Both the position numbers and the translations under genes were made by a program. The notes under the pieces were generated by a model that saw nothing but the letters and a program-made list of their open reading frames with translations, was not told where the DNA came from and ran no database searches. A stretch of 64,000 nt of DNA from Verrucomicrobiaceae bacterium (GTDB taxonomy: Bacteria; Verrucomicrobiota; Verrucomicrobiia; Verrucomicrobiales; Verrucomicrobiaceae). The stretch is taken from the NCBI GenBank assembly GCA_016795365.1, contig JAEUHN010000004.1, positions 303,868-367,867 of the forward strand, written 5' to 3'. Positions within the stretch are counted from its first letter, which is position 1; every line of letters begins with the position of its first letter. Shown one piece after another: positions 17,497 through 25,718 of this stretch.

Positions 17497-18297
17497 TTAG
17501 CGATCCAGGACCACGGAGATGAGTTCGTCACCGGCCTGCACCGTCATACCAGCGGGGACGCTGCGCGGATCGAGGTCGGCCACGGCTTCGGACTCCTCGA
17601 CCACGCTGATCGTGACGCGGCCCACGACGGCGGCATCGCGTCGGAGGTCAAACTTGAGTCCCTGCTTGAGGCCCGCCTTCGTGCCAGCGTCGAGGGTGAC
17701 GAAGCCCTGATCGGCCACGGCTTCCTTCACTTTGGCGAGGGCCGGGGAGTCTTTGATGCGACGCTGCAAGGGCGTGAACAAGGGAGCCGTCGGAGGTGGG
17801 GCAATGGCAGGAGCAGGGCCGCCAGCGGTGCCTGCCGCAGGAGCGGATGGCGGAGCAGCCGGAGCAGGAGTTGCAGGAGCGGTAGTGCAGGCCACAGCGG
17901 GAGCAGGAGCGGTCGCCGGAGGTGCGGGAAGTTCGACTTTCTTGGCGGAGCCGGGAGCAGGCATCGGTCCCGGAAGCGGCGGGGGCACGATGTCGAGCGG
18001 GTTGGCGGAGGCTTTTGTCTCTGGCTTGGACGCCGCCGTCGCGGGCGCTGGAGCCGTCACTTGGGGCAGCGGTGGGAGTGATCCGGCGGTCGCAGGCGAT
18101 GACAACGGTGTGGCGAGTCCTGGGATCAAGGCAGCCGATGCTTCGGCCTGCGCGGCCACGGATTTTTGCTGCTGCTGGGTGAAATGCTCCAGCTTGGCCG
18201 TGGTGAGGGCGGATTCTTGCTGGGCTTGGTAGGCGAGCCAGGCGGTGACGGCGACGAGGGCCAGGGTGAGGGCCTGTGCGATGTGGGACAACTTCAT
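17497..18297 (-). CDS. Membrane-anchored Pro/Ala-rich protein with C-terminal small beta-barrel (FlgT-C-like)
   Basis: A 266-residue protein of unknown function. The ATG at 18297 was chosen because MKLSHIAQALTLALVAVTAW begins a membrane anchor at once; earlier starts in the frame lie in basic non-protein-like sequence. After a Gln-rich helix (EHFTQQQQKSVAAQAEAS) comes a long Pro/Ala linker (about 60-175). The C-terminal 85 residues (FVTLDAGTKAGLKQGLKFDL, VGRVTISVVEESEAVADL) resemble the small beta-barrel repeats of FlgT-C-like and other envelope proteins, where such modules bind partners or the cell wall. It is likely periplasmic and anchored by one helix. It precedes tlyA by 15 bp and is divergent from mlaE by about 240 bp. 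Confidence 0.8.
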   Translation of the reverse strand: MKLSHIAQALTLALVAVTAWLAYQAQQESALTTAKLEHFTQQQQKSVAAQAEASAALIPGLATPLSSPATAGSLPPLPQVTAPAPATAASKPETKASANPLDIVPPPLPGPMPAPGSAKKVELPAPPATAPAPAVACTTAPATPAPAAPPSAPAAGTAGGPAPAIAPPPTAPLFTPLQRRIKDSPALAKVKEAVADQGFVTLDAGTKAGLKQGLKFDLRRDAAVVGRVTISVVEESEAVADLDPRSVPAGMTVQAGDELISVVLDR

Positions 18298-18538
18298 GGA
18301 GGCGCGATTGTAACGGTGAATGAAGGGGATGCGAGATTTTATCGGTTCTTCGATCGCTTGTTTCGATACATCGAAGCAGAGGCGTTGATCGGCGTGTGAA
18401 CTTTTTGCCACCGGACCGGCACTTGAACCCTGGATAATCGTCTGACAAAGCCATGGTGCGTGTTGCCATCGCTGCCGTCCGAGTCCTGCCATTGCTAAAA
18501 GTCTCCGTCGTGCCAAAGTCCGCCTCTCTCCACCCCTC

Positions 18539-19330
18539 ATGGAACTCCTTCGCCTTCCTGGTCGTCTGTTTCTGGACTTCCTTCACTATCTCGGCCAGCT
18601 CGCCGCGTTGGTGAGCGACCTCGGTTACTCGGCCCGGCAGGGTATCCTGCGGCTGAAGATGGTCGCGCATCAGATTGTGGCGATCGGTTATGGATCGCAG
18701 ACCGTGGTGGTGGTCACAGGAGCCTTCACGGGTGCGGTTTTCACCTTCCAAACTTATACCAAGTTCAAGGAGTTCGGCGTGGAGTCCAGCGTGGGGGCCA
18801 TCGTGGCGATCGCGCTGTGCCGGGAACTCGGTCCCGTTCTGGCGGGCCTGATGGTGGCGGGGCGTGTGGGGGCGGCGATGGCGGCTGACATTGGCACGAT
18901 GAAGGTCACCGAACAGATCGATGCACTCCGCGTCATGGGCGTGGACCCGGTGGGCTACCTCGTGATGCCTAGATTCCTGGCGATGATGGTGTCCATGCCG
19001 CTGCTGATCGCGGAGAGCATCACCTTCGGTCTGCTCGCCTCGTATGTGGTCACGGTTTATGGTTATCAGGTGCCACCGCCATGGTTCATGACGCACATGG
19101 TCGAGCATACGAACATGACAGATCTCGCCGTCGGCATGATCAAGGGCTTTGTCTTCGGCATCATCATCACGCTCGTGTCGTGCCACCAGGGATTGATGGC
19201 CAAGGATGGCGCGGTGGGCGTTGGCATCGGCACCACCCGGGCTGTGGTGATCGCCTCCCTGGCGCTGCTGGTGAGTAATTTCTTCCTCTCGATCCTGCTG
19301 AACTACTTCTTCCCCATGGGAGCGTCATGA
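18539..19330 (+). CDS. mlaE: Phospholipid ABC transporter permease MlaE
   Basis: A 263-residue inner-membrane permease of the MlaE/TrnB family, part of the complex that moves phospholipids between inner and outer membrane. Family landmarks are GAVFTFQTYTKFKEFGVES, the conserved coupling segment CRELGPVLAGLMVAGRVGAA, EIGTMKVTEQIDAL-type sequence (here DIGTMKVTEQIDAL), and GIIITLVSCHQG near the end. Four to five hydrophobic segments are visible. The stop overlaps the start of mlaF by four bases (ATGA), which indicates translational coupling. It is the first gene of mlaE-mlaF-mlaD. No STAS-domain mlaB or periplasmic carrier mlaC lies beside it, and a partner outside the window would be needed for a full Mla pathway. 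Confidence 0.95.
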   Translation: MELLRLPGRLFLDFLHYLGQLAALVSDLGYSARQGILRLKMVAHQIVAIGYGSQTVVVVTGAFTGAVFTFQTYTKFKEFGVESSVGAIVAIALCRELGPVLAGLMVAGRVGAAMAADIGTMKVTEQIDALRVMGVDPVGYLVMPRFLAMMVSMPLLIAESITFGLLASYVVTVYGYQVPPPWFMTHMVEHTNMTDLAVGMIKGFVFGIIITLVSCHQGLMAKDGAVGVGIGTTRAVVIASLALLVSNFFLSILLNYFFPMGAS

Positions 19331-20094
19331 GCACTGTGCGACACGATCACGATGTTTTCATCGAGCTGCGACAGGTGCACAAGCAACTCGGCTGGCAGCA
19401 CATTCTGCGCGGCATCGACTTGAAGGTGATGCGCGGAGAGACGCTCGTCATCATTGGTCCCAGTGGCGAAGGCAAGACGGTGATGATGAAGCATGTCATT
19501 GGTCTCATGCGTGCTGACTCTGGCGAGGTGATCGTCGATGGCGTGCACATTGAAAAAATGCGCGAGCGAGAGATGCGCCCCATCCGGGCCAAGGTGAGCA
19601 TGATGTTCCAGAATGCAGCGCTTTTCGATGCCATGACTGTCGAGGAGAACGTGGCCTTCCCGCTGGTGGAAGCCGGGATCCGTGATCGCAAAGAGATCCG
19701 GGAACGCGTGCAAGAGGCGCTGGAGGTCGTCGATCTCGCCGAGCACGGCAAGAAGCTGCCGGTCAATCTCTCGGGCGGCATGCGCAAGAGAGCTGGCATT
19801 GCCCGAGCCATTGTCACCCGCTCGCAGTGCATCCTCTACGATGAGCCCACCGCGAGCCTGGACCCCATGGTCTCCGACGTCATCGACCAGATGATCCTGC
19901 GCATGCAGAAGCGCTACCACATCACTTCCCTCGTCGTCACGCACGACATGAAAAGCATGTTCAAGATCGCCAACCGCATCGCCATGCTCAAGGACGGTGT
20001 CATCCGCTTCCTCGGCACACCCGAGGAACTCCGCGCATCGAGCGACCCGCTGGTGCATGATTTTATCGAAGGCCGTTCCGGCGTGACCGCCTGA
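19327..20094 (+). CDS. mlaF: Phospholipid ABC transporter ATP-binding protein MlaF
   Basis: A 255-residue cytoplasmic ATPase that powers the MlaE permease. Walker A is GPSGEGKT (44-51), the Q-loop lies in MMFQNAALFDAMTVEENV, the signature is LSGGMRKRAGIARA (149-162), and Walker B is CILYDEPTASLDP. The switch histidine is in VVTHDM. The Gly-Met-Arg-Lys-Arg form of the signature and the LFDAMTV segment are typical of MlaF rather than of other importers. It overlaps mlaE by ATGA and is followed by mlaD after 34 bp. The final residues (RASSDPLVHDFIEGRSGVTA) match the MlaF C-terminus that contacts MlaB in other species, although no mlaB is seen here. Confidence 0.96.
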   Translation: MSTVRHDHDVFIELRQVHKQLGWQHILRGIDLKVMRGETLVIIGPSGEGKTVMMKHVIGLMRADSGEVIVDGVHIEKMREREMRPIRAKVSMMFQNAALFDAMTVEENVAFPLVEAGIRDRKEIRERVQEALEVVDLAEHGKKLPVNLSGGMRKRAGIARAIVTRSQCILYDEPTASLDPMVSDVIDQMILRMQKRYHITSLVVTHDMKSMFKIANRIAMLKDGVIRFLGTPEELRASSDPLVHDFIEGRSGVTA

Positions 20095-20128
20095 CTCTTT
20101 ACACCCCTCATCTTAGCCACCTGAATTT

Positions 20129-21184
20129 ATGGACGAACGCGACAAGAAAACGGAACTCCTCGTGGGCCTGTTCCTCTTCATCGGCCTGCTGCTTCTGTGC
20201 GGACTGATCCTGCAATTCAGCTCCATCCGCGAGCTGACGAAGACCACGTATGAAATCAGCGCCCCCTTCCCCGATGCCACGGGAGTCAAAGAGGGCACAC
20301 CCGTCATGCTCGGCGGATCGAAGATCGGGAAGGTCCCGCGCATGCCGAATCTGAACGATAAGTTCAACGGTGTGATCGTGCCCATGGAGATCTACCAGGA
20401 CAAGAAGATCCCCAGCGATGCGAAGTTCAGCATCGGCACCGCTGGACTGCTCGGCGATGCGTTCATCGAGATCCGCCCCACCAGCGATCACGCTGAGAAG
20501 TATCTGGAACCCGGCAGCACAGTGACTGATGAAAAGGTCTCCAAAGGCAGCGGTCTGAGCGCCATGCAGGGCACGCTCGACCAGATCGGCAAGAAGGCGG
20601 ATGTCGTGCTCGCCGAAGCTGCGGATGCAGCCAAGGAGCTCAAGGATGCCCTCAAGCGAGTCAACCAGAGTGCGCTCTCCGACACCACGCTGGAGCACTT
20701 CCGCAAGACCATGGAAAAGCTCGATAGTGCTATGACGAACGTGGATGCCAATATTCTGGGCAAAGACAACGCCAACAACCTCAAGGCCGCCATCGCGGAC
20801 ATCAAGGACGCCGCCGCCAGCTTCAAGCGCACCTCAACCTCGCTAGAAACGACCTCAAACAAACTCGGAACCACACTGGACAAGCTCGATCCCGCCGTGT
20901 CGAAGGCCGACCAAGTGATGACCTCTCTCAACGAAGCCCTTGTGTCCTTCAAAGGTGCAGCGGACAATCTGTCTGACCTGACCAAGGGCTTTGGAAAAAG
21001 CGGCAACAAAGGTCTCCTGCCCGCCCTGCTGTCCGATGAGCAGCTGAAGGACGACTTCACCTCCCTCATTTCCAACATGCGCCGCCGTGGCGTGCTCTTC
21101 TATCGTGACGAAGCTGAGAAAGCCGAAGAGGAGGCCAAGAAGCAAGCGCCTCAGCGCATGCCCTTGGGCAGGCCAGGCAGGTAA
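20129..21184 (+). CDS. mlaD: MCE-domain lipid-binding protein MlaD
   Basis: A 351-residue inner-membrane-anchored periplasmic protein. A single helix (about 9-30, LLVGLFLFIGLLLLCGLILQ) is followed by an MCE domain (about 38-118) with VKEGTPVMLGGSKIGKV and IGTAGLLGDAFIEI. In other bacteria MCE domains form hexameric rings through which lipids pass. The remaining two thirds are a long helical region (about 130-320) rich in Lys, Asp, Ala and Leu, predicted here to extend as a coiled coil. This makes it much longer than the roughly 180-residue E. coli MlaD and more like MCE proteins with helical needles or tails. It is the last gene of the operon and is followed by a strong hairpin terminator at 21243. 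Confidence 0.92.
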   Translation: MDERDKKTELLVGLFLFIGLLLLCGLILQFSSIRELTKTTYEISAPFPDATGVKEGTPVMLGGSKIGKVPRMPNLNDKFNGVIVPMEIYQDKKIPSDAKFSIGTAGLLGDAFIEIRPTSDHAEKYLEPGSTVTDEKVSKGSGLSAMQGTLDQIGKKADVVLAEAADAAKELKDALKRVNQSALSDTTLEHFRKTMEKLDSAMTNVDANILGKDNANNLKAAIADIKDAAASFKRTSTSLETTSNKLGTTLDKLDPAVSKADQVMTSLNEALVSFKGAADNLSDLTKGFGKSGNKGLLPALLSDEQLKDDFTSLISNMRRRGVLFYRDEAEKAEEEAKKQAPQRMPLGRPGR

Positions 21185-21242
21185 TATTCCATCCAAGGTC
21201 GCGCCCGCCACTGCGTCCAGAACTCGACCGTGTCCGAACACA

Positions 21243-21274
21243 AAAAAGCCAGCAGGCGAACCTGCTGGCTTTTT
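21243..21274. terminator. Bidirectional rho-independent terminator
   Basis: A perfect 14-bp stem (AAAAAGCCAGCAGG at 21243-21256 pairing with CCTGCTGGCTTTTT at 21261-21274) closes a CGAA tetraloop. A-runs on one side and T-runs on the other make it a terminator in both directions, serving mlaD (rightward) and the acyl carrier protein gene (leftward), whose stops lie 58 and 28 bp away. Confidence 0.93.
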
Positions 21275-21302
21275 CAAATCGAGTTGTGGTGACCGGAAGC
21301 GA

Positions 21303-21545
21303 TTACTCGCCAGCGTTCTCTTCAACGTAACGAACCACGTCGCCGACGGACTGAAGCTTCTCAGCTTCTTCGTCCGGCACATCGATGCCGAATTCTTCTT
21401 CGAAGGCCATAACGAGTTCGACGGTATCCAAGGAGTCGGCTCCGAGGTCTTCGATGAATTTAGCCTCGAGGGTCACTTGCTCTGGGTTCACGCCAAGTTG
21501 CTCGACGATGATGTCCCGGACTTTGTCTTGGATGTTGTCTGCCAT
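21303..21545 (-). CDS. acpP: Acyl carrier protein
   Basis: An 80-residue acidic cytoplasmic protein that carries growing fatty acyl chains on a 4'-phosphopantetheine arm. The attachment motif [19 protein letters not shown] places the modified serine at S38. The start at 21545 ([19 protein letters not shown]) matches the family N-terminus. Upstream on the same strand is a possible but poor promoter (TTGCCA, 17 bp, TATTGC). It is alone: no fabF, fabG or fabD gene is adjacent, unlike the common fab cluster arrangement. Transcription should stop at the hairpin at 21243-21274. Confidence 0.96.
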   Translation of the reverse strand: MADNIQDKVRDIIVEQLGVNPEQVTLEAKFIEDLGADSLDTVELVMAFEEEFGIDVPDEEAEKLQSVGDVVRYVEENAGE

Positions 21546-21649
21546 AATTGTTGGTTTAAGGGGTAGATGAATCGGGCGGAGCAATAACGGCTTGTCATTT
21601 TTTGGCAAGGCGAATTTCTGCGATTTTATCAAAGGTGATCAGATGCTCG

Positions 21650-22378
21650 TCACGGGGCTTTCTCGCCCGATTCTGCGGGCTCCTCCGGTTCATCGGGCTC
21701 CACCTGTTTTTCGATCAGTTCGCCATGGAAGTTGGCGATGAGTTGATCATACACCTTGTCGCCATCCTGAAACTTCAAGCAGTCGATCACCGCCTTCTGC
21801 ACAGGACCATCGGGTGCCTCGCGATAGGACACATAGGCCAGGCCTTTGTTATCCCACTTGCGAGCATCAATGCGAAAGGCATCGGCATGATTCACTCTTC
21901 GGCCATCGGGCAGGATCAGATGATCACTGTAGCCCACCAACTTCTTCGAGCGATTGAGCAGCAGGATGCCGCCGATGATGAGCAGGCCCAAGCCCATGGC
22001 GCCGCTCCAGTAAAACTGCTGCCCGATCTCGGTCTCGGTGCGCTTCTTGGGCTTCTCAGGCCAGCCTTTCTTGGCAGCGTAAGCAGCCCAACTCTGGGGC
22101 TCGCCTTGTTCATTGAAGGCAATGCCTTTGGCTTTGGCCTCGCCACGCCAGGCATCGACGGTGCCCGCAGCCTTCGCCTTGGCAAAGGCTTTGGTAACCT
22201 CGGACTCGTAACGCGTGCGCTCGACGGCCATGGCATTCTCCTTCGGCCAGGACCAGGCACCGTCTTTGTAGAACCAGACCGCGAACAAGAGGAACATCGC
22301 GGCCATCTGACCATATCGACGGTAATACCATTTCGAGACGGGACATACGATCGGAGGGCTGGCAGGTTCGGATGACAT
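21650..22378 (-). CDS. Hypothetical two-helix membrane protein
   Basis: A 242-residue protein that I do not recognise. The ATG at 22378 (MSSEPASPPIVCPVSKWYYR) was chosen because sequence upstream in the frame is not protein-like. There are two membrane segments: about 22-37 (YGQMAAMFLLFAVWFY) and about 123-142 (GAMGLGLLIIGGILLL). Between them lies a basic helical segment, with a C-terminal globular part after the second helix (LILPDGRRVNHADAFRIDAR, KVYDQLIANFHGELI) and a Glu/Pro-rich tail. By the positive-inside rule the loop or the tail could face the cytoplasm; topology is uncertain. It is divergent from gspF with 101 bp between starts and is separated from acpP by about 100 bp. Confidence 0.75.
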   Translation of the reverse strand: MSSEPASPPIVCPVSKWYYRRYGQMAAMFLLFAVWFYKDGAWSWPKENAMAVERTRYESEVTKAFAKAKAAGTVDAWRGEAKAKGIAFNEQGEPQSWAAYAAKKGWPEKPKKRTETEIGQQFYWSGAMGLGLLIIGGILLLNRSKKLVGYSDHLILPDGRRVNHADAFRIDARKWDNKGLAYVSYREAPDGPVQKAVIDCLKFQDGDKVYDQLIANFHGELIEKQVEPDEPEEPAESGEKAP

Positions 22379-22479
22379 GGAGCGACCATTGAACCAGCGA
22401 GGCGGAGCCCGGCAACTTGTTTGCCACTTCACGCTTTCCTCTTTGAACAGTCCGCACTTTCGGCTCACTATGCTAACAC

Positions 22480-23751
22480 ATGCCGCAATTCACCTATCAA
22501 GCCGTCGATGGATCAGGCAAGGAGCTTTCTGGAACAGTCGAAGCTCCGGATCGTCCGTCGGCATTGCGACAACTCACCGGGAAAGGACTTCAACCCTTCA
22601 AAGTCACTGAGGCTGCGGGTAGCGCGACCAAGAGTGCACCAAAACCAAAGGTGGGATCGAAGACCGCCGAGGCCGCTTTATCGACGGGTCCCATCACCCT
22701 CAGCGCCAATCAGGTGCAGTTGTTCACGGAGGAACTGTCCGAATTGCTCGAAGCTGGAATGCGCCTGGAGCCTGCGCTCAAGCTCATGGAAGGCAAAAGC
22801 GACGCCAATCCCGCGCCCTACCGCATCGTGGCACGTCGTGTAGCAAATCTCGTGCGCGAAGGCCATCAGTTCAGTGCGGCGATCCGCATGGTATCGCCGT
22901 CGTTTGGCGAGCTGTTCTGCGCCGTCGCCGCAGCGGGCGAGGCCGGTGGATCGCTGGGTGCGTCCATGCAGCGCCAGGCGCAATACCTGGCCGCCTCGCG
23001 CGAAATGCAGGGCAAGGTGATCGTCGCCCTCATTTATCCTGCCTTCCTTTCCGTCGCCGCCGTGGGTGTATCCGTGCTCTTCGTCACCTACTTGATTCCC
23101 AAGCTCATGGGCCTCATCGAAAGCACGCGAGGCAAGGTGCCGCCCGTGGCGAAGTTCATGATGAACACGAGCGATTTCTTAAAGCACAACTGGCTGGCCC
23201 TCCTGCTCGCCGCCGTGGTGCTGACCATTTCGTTCATCCTCTACAAACGCTCGCCCACTGGCAAACCCGCGTGGCACCAGCTCAAGCTGAAGCTGCCCTT
23301 TGTGGGCAATGTGCTGAGCGCCAACCTGCATTCGCAGTTCCTCGAAACACTCGCGAGCCTTTCGCTCGGGGGCTTGCCCTTGCTCAAAGGTCTGGAGTTG
23401 GCCTCGCGCGTCACCACCAACGTCTTCGCTCAGGCACAGTTCACCAAGGCGATCGACGCCGTTCGCGACGGTGGCAATCTCTCGCGCGCCCTGGAACGCA
23501 CAAATCTCTTCCCCACCAACCTCATTGAGATGGTCCGCCTTGGTGAGCACACCGGGGACCTCCCTGCTGCCCTCCGCCGTGCTGCGGATCGCTGCGCTCG
23601 CGAACTGGGACGCAGCCTGGAAAAAGTCGCCGCCGCGATGCAGCCCGTGATCATCCTCGTGATGGCGGGCATCGTAGGCCTGATGGCTTACCTCATGATC
23701 TCGATCATCTTCGATACCCTTTCCGCCCTGCGCAATCCGACAGGACGCTAA
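22480..23751 (+). CDS. gspF: Type II secretion inner-membrane platform protein GspF
   Basis: A 423-residue polytopic protein that forms the inner-membrane platform of the type II secretion system and couples the ATPase to pseudopilus assembly. The N-terminus MPQFTYQAVDGSGKELSGTV is typical. Two T2SSF domains follow (about 87-210 and 285-408), each with the usual helical bundle; GEAGGSLGASMQRQAQYLA and GEHTGDLPAALRRAADRCA are the equivalent repeats. Membrane helices lie near 185-210, 236-253 and 390-412. A PilC role in type IV pili is the alternative, but the gspG-K genes directly downstream favour type II secretion. It opens a seven-gene operon. The ATPase (gspE) and secretin (gspD) genes are not in the window. 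Confidence 0.93.
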   Translation: MPQFTYQAVDGSGKELSGTVEAPDRPSALRQLTGKGLQPFKVTEAAGSATKSAPKPKVGSKTAEAALSTGPITLSANQVQLFTEELSELLEAGMRLEPALKLMEGKSDANPAPYRIVARRVANLVREGHQFSAAIRMVSPSFGELFCAVAAAGEAGGSLGASMQRQAQYLAASREMQGKVIVALIYPAFLSVAAVGVSVLFVTYLIPKLMGLIESTRGKVPPVAKFMMNTSDFLKHNWLALLLAAVVLTISFILYKRSPTGKPAWHQLKLKLPFVGNVLSANLHSQFLETLASLSLGGLPLLKGLELASRVTTNVFAQAQFTKAIDAVRDGGNLSRALERTNLFPTNLIEMVRLGEHTGDLPAALRRAADRCARELGRSLEKVAAAMQPVIILVMAGIVGLMAYLMISIIFDTLSALRNPTGR

Positions 23752-23783
23752 CCCCTCTCGCCACAACCACCCTGACCAAACCA

Positions 23784-24212
23784 ATGAAAACCAACCTGCA
23801 AAACCTCCGTCGCCGCTCCACTCGCGGCTTCACCCTCATGGAAATGATCCTTGTGCTCGCCATCATCGCCGTCCTCGTCGGCATGGGCGTGTTCATGATG
23901 GTCGGCGTCATTGACGATGCCAACGTCGGCAAGGCCAAGGCCGATGTGAAGACCTTTGAGACGACCATCATCCGCTACAAGACGAACATGAATGCCATGC
24001 CCTCGTCTCTGGAAGATCTCGCCCGCCGCCCTGGCAATGCCAGAGGACCCTGGCGCAAAATGATCGAAGAAGGCGCCCTCAAAGACGCCTGGGGTCAGCC
24101 TTACCAGTATCGCAATCCAGGTCGCCACAACCCCAACGGCTACGACATCTATTCCTATGGTCCCGACATGAAAGACGGCACCGAGGATGACATCGGCAAC
24201 TGGCAGAACTGA
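23784..24212 (+). CDS. gspG: Major pseudopilin GspG
   Basis: A 142-residue major pseudopilin, the main subunit of the type II secretion pseudopilus. RGFTLMEMILVLAIIAVLVG carries the prepilin peptidase site between G15 and F16, with the conserved Glu at E20 (position 5 of the mature protein). The globular C-terminal domain has KAKADVKTFETTIIRYKT, DAWGQPYQYRNPG and the calcium-loop-like ending YGPDMKDGTEDDIGNWQN. Length is normal for GspG. It starts 32 bp after gspF. A close paralogue without the prepilin signal follows at 24297. Confidence 0.95.
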   Translation: MKTNLQNLRRRSTRGFTLMEMILVLAIIAVLVGMGVFMMVGVIDDANVGKAKADVKTFETTIIRYKTNMNAMPSSLEDLARRPGNARGPWRKMIEEGALKDAWGQPYQYRNPGRHNPNGYDIYSYGPDMKDGTEDDIGNWQN

Positions 24213-24296
24213 TGATCGGGCCACATGTAGAGTCAGACTCATAATCGACACCTCGAGACTGAGCTAGTTCTCGCCAGCCAACACCAGTAGCCATTT

Positions 24297-24743
24297 ATGC
24301 CTCCAGACCTTCCAGATCCGCAGCCGAAAAAACGTAATTCATGCGTCATTTGGCTACTCGTCTTCATAGCCTTTTTGGTATTGCTGGTGATCGGCATTGT
24401 TGTCTGTCTTCCGTATTTCCTAGCATCAACGACAAGTGTCATACTTGACGCCTGTGTCACCAAGGCCAAGGCCGATGTGAAGGGCTTCGAGACGGTAATC
24501 ATCCGCTACAGGACGGGCATGAATTCCATGCCTTCGTCATTGGAAGACCTCATTCGCCGCCCGACCAATGTTAGTGGTCCCTGGCGTCGGTTGATGTCAG
24601 AAGACACCCTCAATGATCCCTGGGGGCAGCCCTATCAGTATCGGAATCCAGGCGTCCATAACCCAAACAGTTACGACGTTTACTCCAAAGGTCCCGACAT
24701 GAAAGACGGCACCGAGGATGACATCGGCAACTGGCAGAACTAA
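24297..24743 (+). CDS. GspG paralogue lacking the prepilin signal (membrane-anchored GspG-like domain)
   Basis: A 148-residue protein whose last 101 residues align without gaps to GspG at 23784-24212, with about 77 identical by hand count. They include AWGQPYQYRNP-like (PWGQPYQYRNPG) and the identical ending GPDMKDGTEDDIGNWQN. The N-terminus is completely different: MPPDLPDPQPKKRNS, then a Val/Leu/Ile helix (16-43). It has no GFTLxE motif and no Glu at +5, so prepilin peptidase should not process it and it should not polymerise as a normal pseudopilin. It may be a membrane-tethered GspG-domain protein acting at the platform, or an early pseudogene product. It lies in the operon between gspG and gspH, 84 bp after gspG. 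A 52-bp stretch is identical in both genes. Confidence 0.8.
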   Translation: MPPDLPDPQPKKRNSCVIWLLVFIAFLVLLVIGIVVCLPYFLASTTSVILDACVTKAKADVKGFETVIIRYRTGMNSMPSSLEDLIRRPTNVSGPWRRLMSEDTLNDPWGQPYQYRNPGVHNPNSYDVYSKGPDMKDGTEDDIGNWQN

Positions 24744-24795
24744 GACCCTTGCTTGTAGCGCGGAGCACACGCGTCCGTGTGCTCCGCATTCCTTT

Positions 24796-25290
24796 ATGCA
24801 TTCATCACCCGTCATTCGTCAGTCGTCATTCCGCCAAGGCTTCACCTTGCTGGAGATGATTGTCGTGATCGCGCTGATGGTGATCATCGCGGGCATGGCG
24901 GCATTCTCGTTCGCCAGTCTGGAGGGGGAATCGCCGGTGGAGGAGCCCGCGAACCATCTGGCCCGCATGGTGCGGCAGGCCTCGCGGGCAGCGGTGGTGC
25001 AAGGGCGGCCCATCGTGATCGCGTTCGACAAGAAAGGCTTCGGCTTCGTCAATGAATCGGCGGCTGGAAGCCAGGGGCGTTACTCCATCCCCAAGGGCAT
25101 GAAGGTCAGCTACCAGCGCTGGAATGGCGGACGAAGCTGGATTCCGGCCGAGGAGTTCAACTGGGTCTTCTTCCCCACCGGCATCGCGGACGCGCTGAGG
25201 TTCCGCTTTGACATGCCCGAGGGCCAGGCGGAGCTCGCCTTCAATCCGCTAACCGGCAGCGTCACCGATGAGATTTACATCCAGCGATGA
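24796..25290 (+). CDS. gspH: Minor pseudopilin GspH
   Basis: A 164-residue minor pseudopilin. RQGFTLLEMIVVIALMVIIA gives the prepilin peptidase site at G15/F16 and the Glu at E20. The ATG at 24796 was chosen because the frame upstream overlaps the end of the GspG-like gene without similarity to anything. The C-terminal domain (GRYSIPKGMKVSYQRWNGGR, FFPTGIADALRFRF) is the beta-rich GspH fold (GspH_fam). Its stop overlaps the start of gspI by ATGA. The short leader is encoded by imperfect ATTCGTC-type repeats. GspH is thought to link the major pseudopilus to the GspI-J-K tip. Confidence 0.9.
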   Translation: MHSSPVIRQSSFRQGFTLLEMIVVIALMVIIAGMAAFSFASLEGESPVEEPANHLARMVRQASRAAVVQGRPIVIAFDKKGFGFVNESAAGSQGRYSIPKGMKVSYQRWNGGRSWIPAEEFNWVFFPTGIADALRFRFDMPEGQAELAFNPLTGSVTDEIYIQR

Positions 25291-25718
25291 AGACGAACCT
25301 GCCATCTTTGCGCGGCCGTCGTGCCAGTCGAGGCATGACCTTGTTCGAGGTCATCCTCGCGCTCGCCATCTTCGCCACGGCGGCGGTCGCCTTGGTGACA
25401 GCGCTGAATGCCATCGGTCTGGCCACCATCGAAGCGCGCAACATCCGGGCCGTGGAGCAGGGCCTGGAAGGCATCATGGATGAGGAGAGCAAGAATCCGC
25501 GCATCGCCGAGATCGAGAAGGACATCAAGGCGGGTCCCGATGGCATCGCCTACCGCGTCCGCATCACGCCTGTGGACAATATCACCAATCAGCAAGGCAT
25601 GGTGCTCAACGGACTCTTCCGAATCGTAGTGACAGCCAAGTGGAACGAAGACGGCCATCCGATGACCCTGGAAGCCGAGACCATGCGCTACGCGGGCATG
25701 TTCATGCCGACGCAATGA
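25287..25718 (+). CDS. gspI: Minor pseudopilin GspI
   Basis: A 143-residue minor pseudopilin. SRGMTLFEVILALAIFATAA carries the processing site at G16/M17 with the Glu at position 5 of the mature chain. The Met instead of Phe at +1 is often seen in GspI. The remainder (EARNIRAVEQGLEGIMDEES, GLFRIVVTAKWNEDGHP) fits the small GspI globular domain, which seeds the tip complex with GspJ and GspK. It overlaps gspH and gspJ by four bases each (ATGA), so the three genes are translationally coupled. Confidence 0.88.
   Translation: MKTNLPSLRGRRASRGMTLFEVILALAIFATAAVALVTALNAIGLATIEARNIRAVEQGLEGIMDEESKNPRIAEIEKDIKAGPDGIAYRVRITPVDNITNQQGMVLNGLFRIVVTAKWNEDGHPMTLEAETMRYAGMFMPTQ

Noticed and set aside
17648..19186. 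Leftward 512-codon frame across mlaE and the Pro/Ala-rich gene
   Set aside because: Overlaps two well-supported genes in other frames; Arg/His-rich.
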